NCBI GenBank assembly: GCA_037349315.1
Contig: JBAIAC010000048.1
Location: forward strand, 34,846,501 to 34,910,500
Length of the DNA: 64,000 nt
Origin: Chelydra serpentina
Taxonomy: Eukaryota; Chordata; Testudines; Chelydridae
Reading direction: 5' to 3'
Each line of letters begins with the position of its first letter. Position 1 is the first letter of the stretch. The position numbers and the translations under genes were made by a program. A model generated the notes under the pieces. It saw only the letters and a program-made list of their open reading frames with translations. It was not told the DNA's origin and did not search any database. This document shows, in pieces, positions 63,218-64,000 of the stretch.

Positions 63218-63460
63218 TTACTGAGGTAGCACCTTTTGGATGAGATATAAAACTGATGTTTAGACCACTTGTGTTCATTAAAGATCCCATACCACTTTAT
63301 GTAATTGGAGGGAACCCCCTCCCCCCTCGGCCTTCTGGTGGAATCCCCAAATCACCTAATTGAATTCTGTCTACTTAAATTTTCCTATAGTTTCAGCTGA
63401 TTGTGCAATCACCCCCACCTGCTGTCAGTCACAGTTGTATGTCCCCTAAACTGTTGTATA
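63218..63460 (+). repeat. LINE-like 3' tail remnant
   Basis: TTTTGGATGAGATATAAAAC, CACTTGTGTTCATTAAAGAT and CCCATACCACTTTATGTAA resemble a LINE 3' region seen in many vertebrates. Family (L2-like) is uncertain. Confidence 0.4.
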
Positions 63461-63489
63461 GTGTTACAGTTCCCTTTCAGTTATATGTG

Positions 63490-64000
63490 CATGCGACATA
63501 GTTGGACTCACCCGTGAGGCGCCTCCGGCTGGTTTCTTCTGGGAATTAGCTCACCAGCCTCTGGAGCGCCCTCTGCAGGCCGGTGATCTGCCTGACCACT
63601 CGGGCCCACAAGTCCCTCCCAGGACCTGGTGCCCCTTTAACTTGGGTGCTGCCCCCCAGCAGTACCCCACAGATCTGGGTCTCCCCTCCCCAGGGGACCC
63701 CCAACCCACTATCCCCACCTCACCTCAGTCATAGGCTACTGCCAGTCACCAGCTAGCCCCCACGCCCTGGGGCAGACTGCAGTATAAGCCACTCATCACA
63801 GGCAAAGGGGGTTTGGACCTGCTGCCTCGGCATACGTGTGGGCTGCCCCTGCAACCCCAGTACCTAGATGGGCCTACCCCTAGACCACAGCCTGGGGTTT
63901 TCTCAGGCCGGAGCTCCCCAGCTCCTCTGGCCTTTCCCAGCCCTGCTCCACCCTAGGTACCTGCAGCCAAGCCCTCCTCCCTCTATAAGCAAAGGGAGAC
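63490..64000. repeat. GC-rich dispersed repeat, possibly an LTR, cut by the window edge
   Basis: Starts near GACTCACCCGTGAGGCGCC and stays C-rich to the end, with GAGCGCCCTCTGCAGGCC and TCCCCAGCTCCTCTGGCC. I remember it as a frequent turtle repeat with LTR-like features. No coding region is in view and the right boundary is missing. Confidence 0.5.

Noticed and set aside
63490..64000. Intact endogenous retrovirus
   Set aside because: Only a C-rich, possibly LTR-like stretch is visible at the window edge. No gag, pol or env coding is present.

Overview
This is vertebrate nuclear DNA, most likely from a turtle. It carries the 5' part of one gene, the type I procollagen alpha-2 chain (COL1A2), on the minus strand, followed by about 36 kb of upstream intergenic DNA. 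The turtle call rests on CR1 retrotransposons, several hAT-type miniature elements and a dispersed repeat at 61.4 kb that I remember as common in turtle genomes, and on a collagen N-terminus closer to chicken than to human. No database was searched.

Gene (1-27,906): I read 29 consecutive coding exons, from the ATG at 27,772 down to exon 29 at 678-731. They total 1,713 nt (571 codons) with an open frame throughout and GT/AG at every junction. After the small signal-peptide and propeptide exons come the classic fibrillar-collagen sizes of 45, 54, 99 and 108 bp, each starting with a whole Gly codon. Order: signal peptide (exon 1), short N-propeptide (exons 2-5), propeptide/telopeptide junction (exon 6), Gly-X-Y helix (from the end of exon 6). 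About 23 further exons, encoding the rest of the helix and the C-propeptide, lie beyond position 1. The promoter is well preserved: TATA box, inverted CCAAT box, GC box and an upstream block with a SMAD/AP-1-like motif. The 5' leader keeps two upstream ORFs and the stem-loop around the start codon that is typical of type I collagen mRNAs.

Introns: mostly unremarkable AT-rich DNA with short hairpin repeats, one CORE-type SINE (intron 6), two miniature DNA transposons (introns 16 and 23) and a 124-bp direct repeat that brackets exon 5.

Upstream region (27.9-64 kb): I find no second protein gene. It is a patchwork of transposon remnants in otherwise unremarkable DNA. hAT-type insertions with readable 8-bp target duplications lie at 38,889, 44,837, 51,460, 56,473 and 61,880. 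There are CR1 pieces at 39.7, 54.2 and 58.7 kb, tRNA-derived SINEs, and a GC-rich, possibly LTR-like repeat that runs off the right edge. The element at 44,837-45,822 contains a roughly 477-bp nested palindrome and is the most unusual structure in the window. I found no undescribed gene system.
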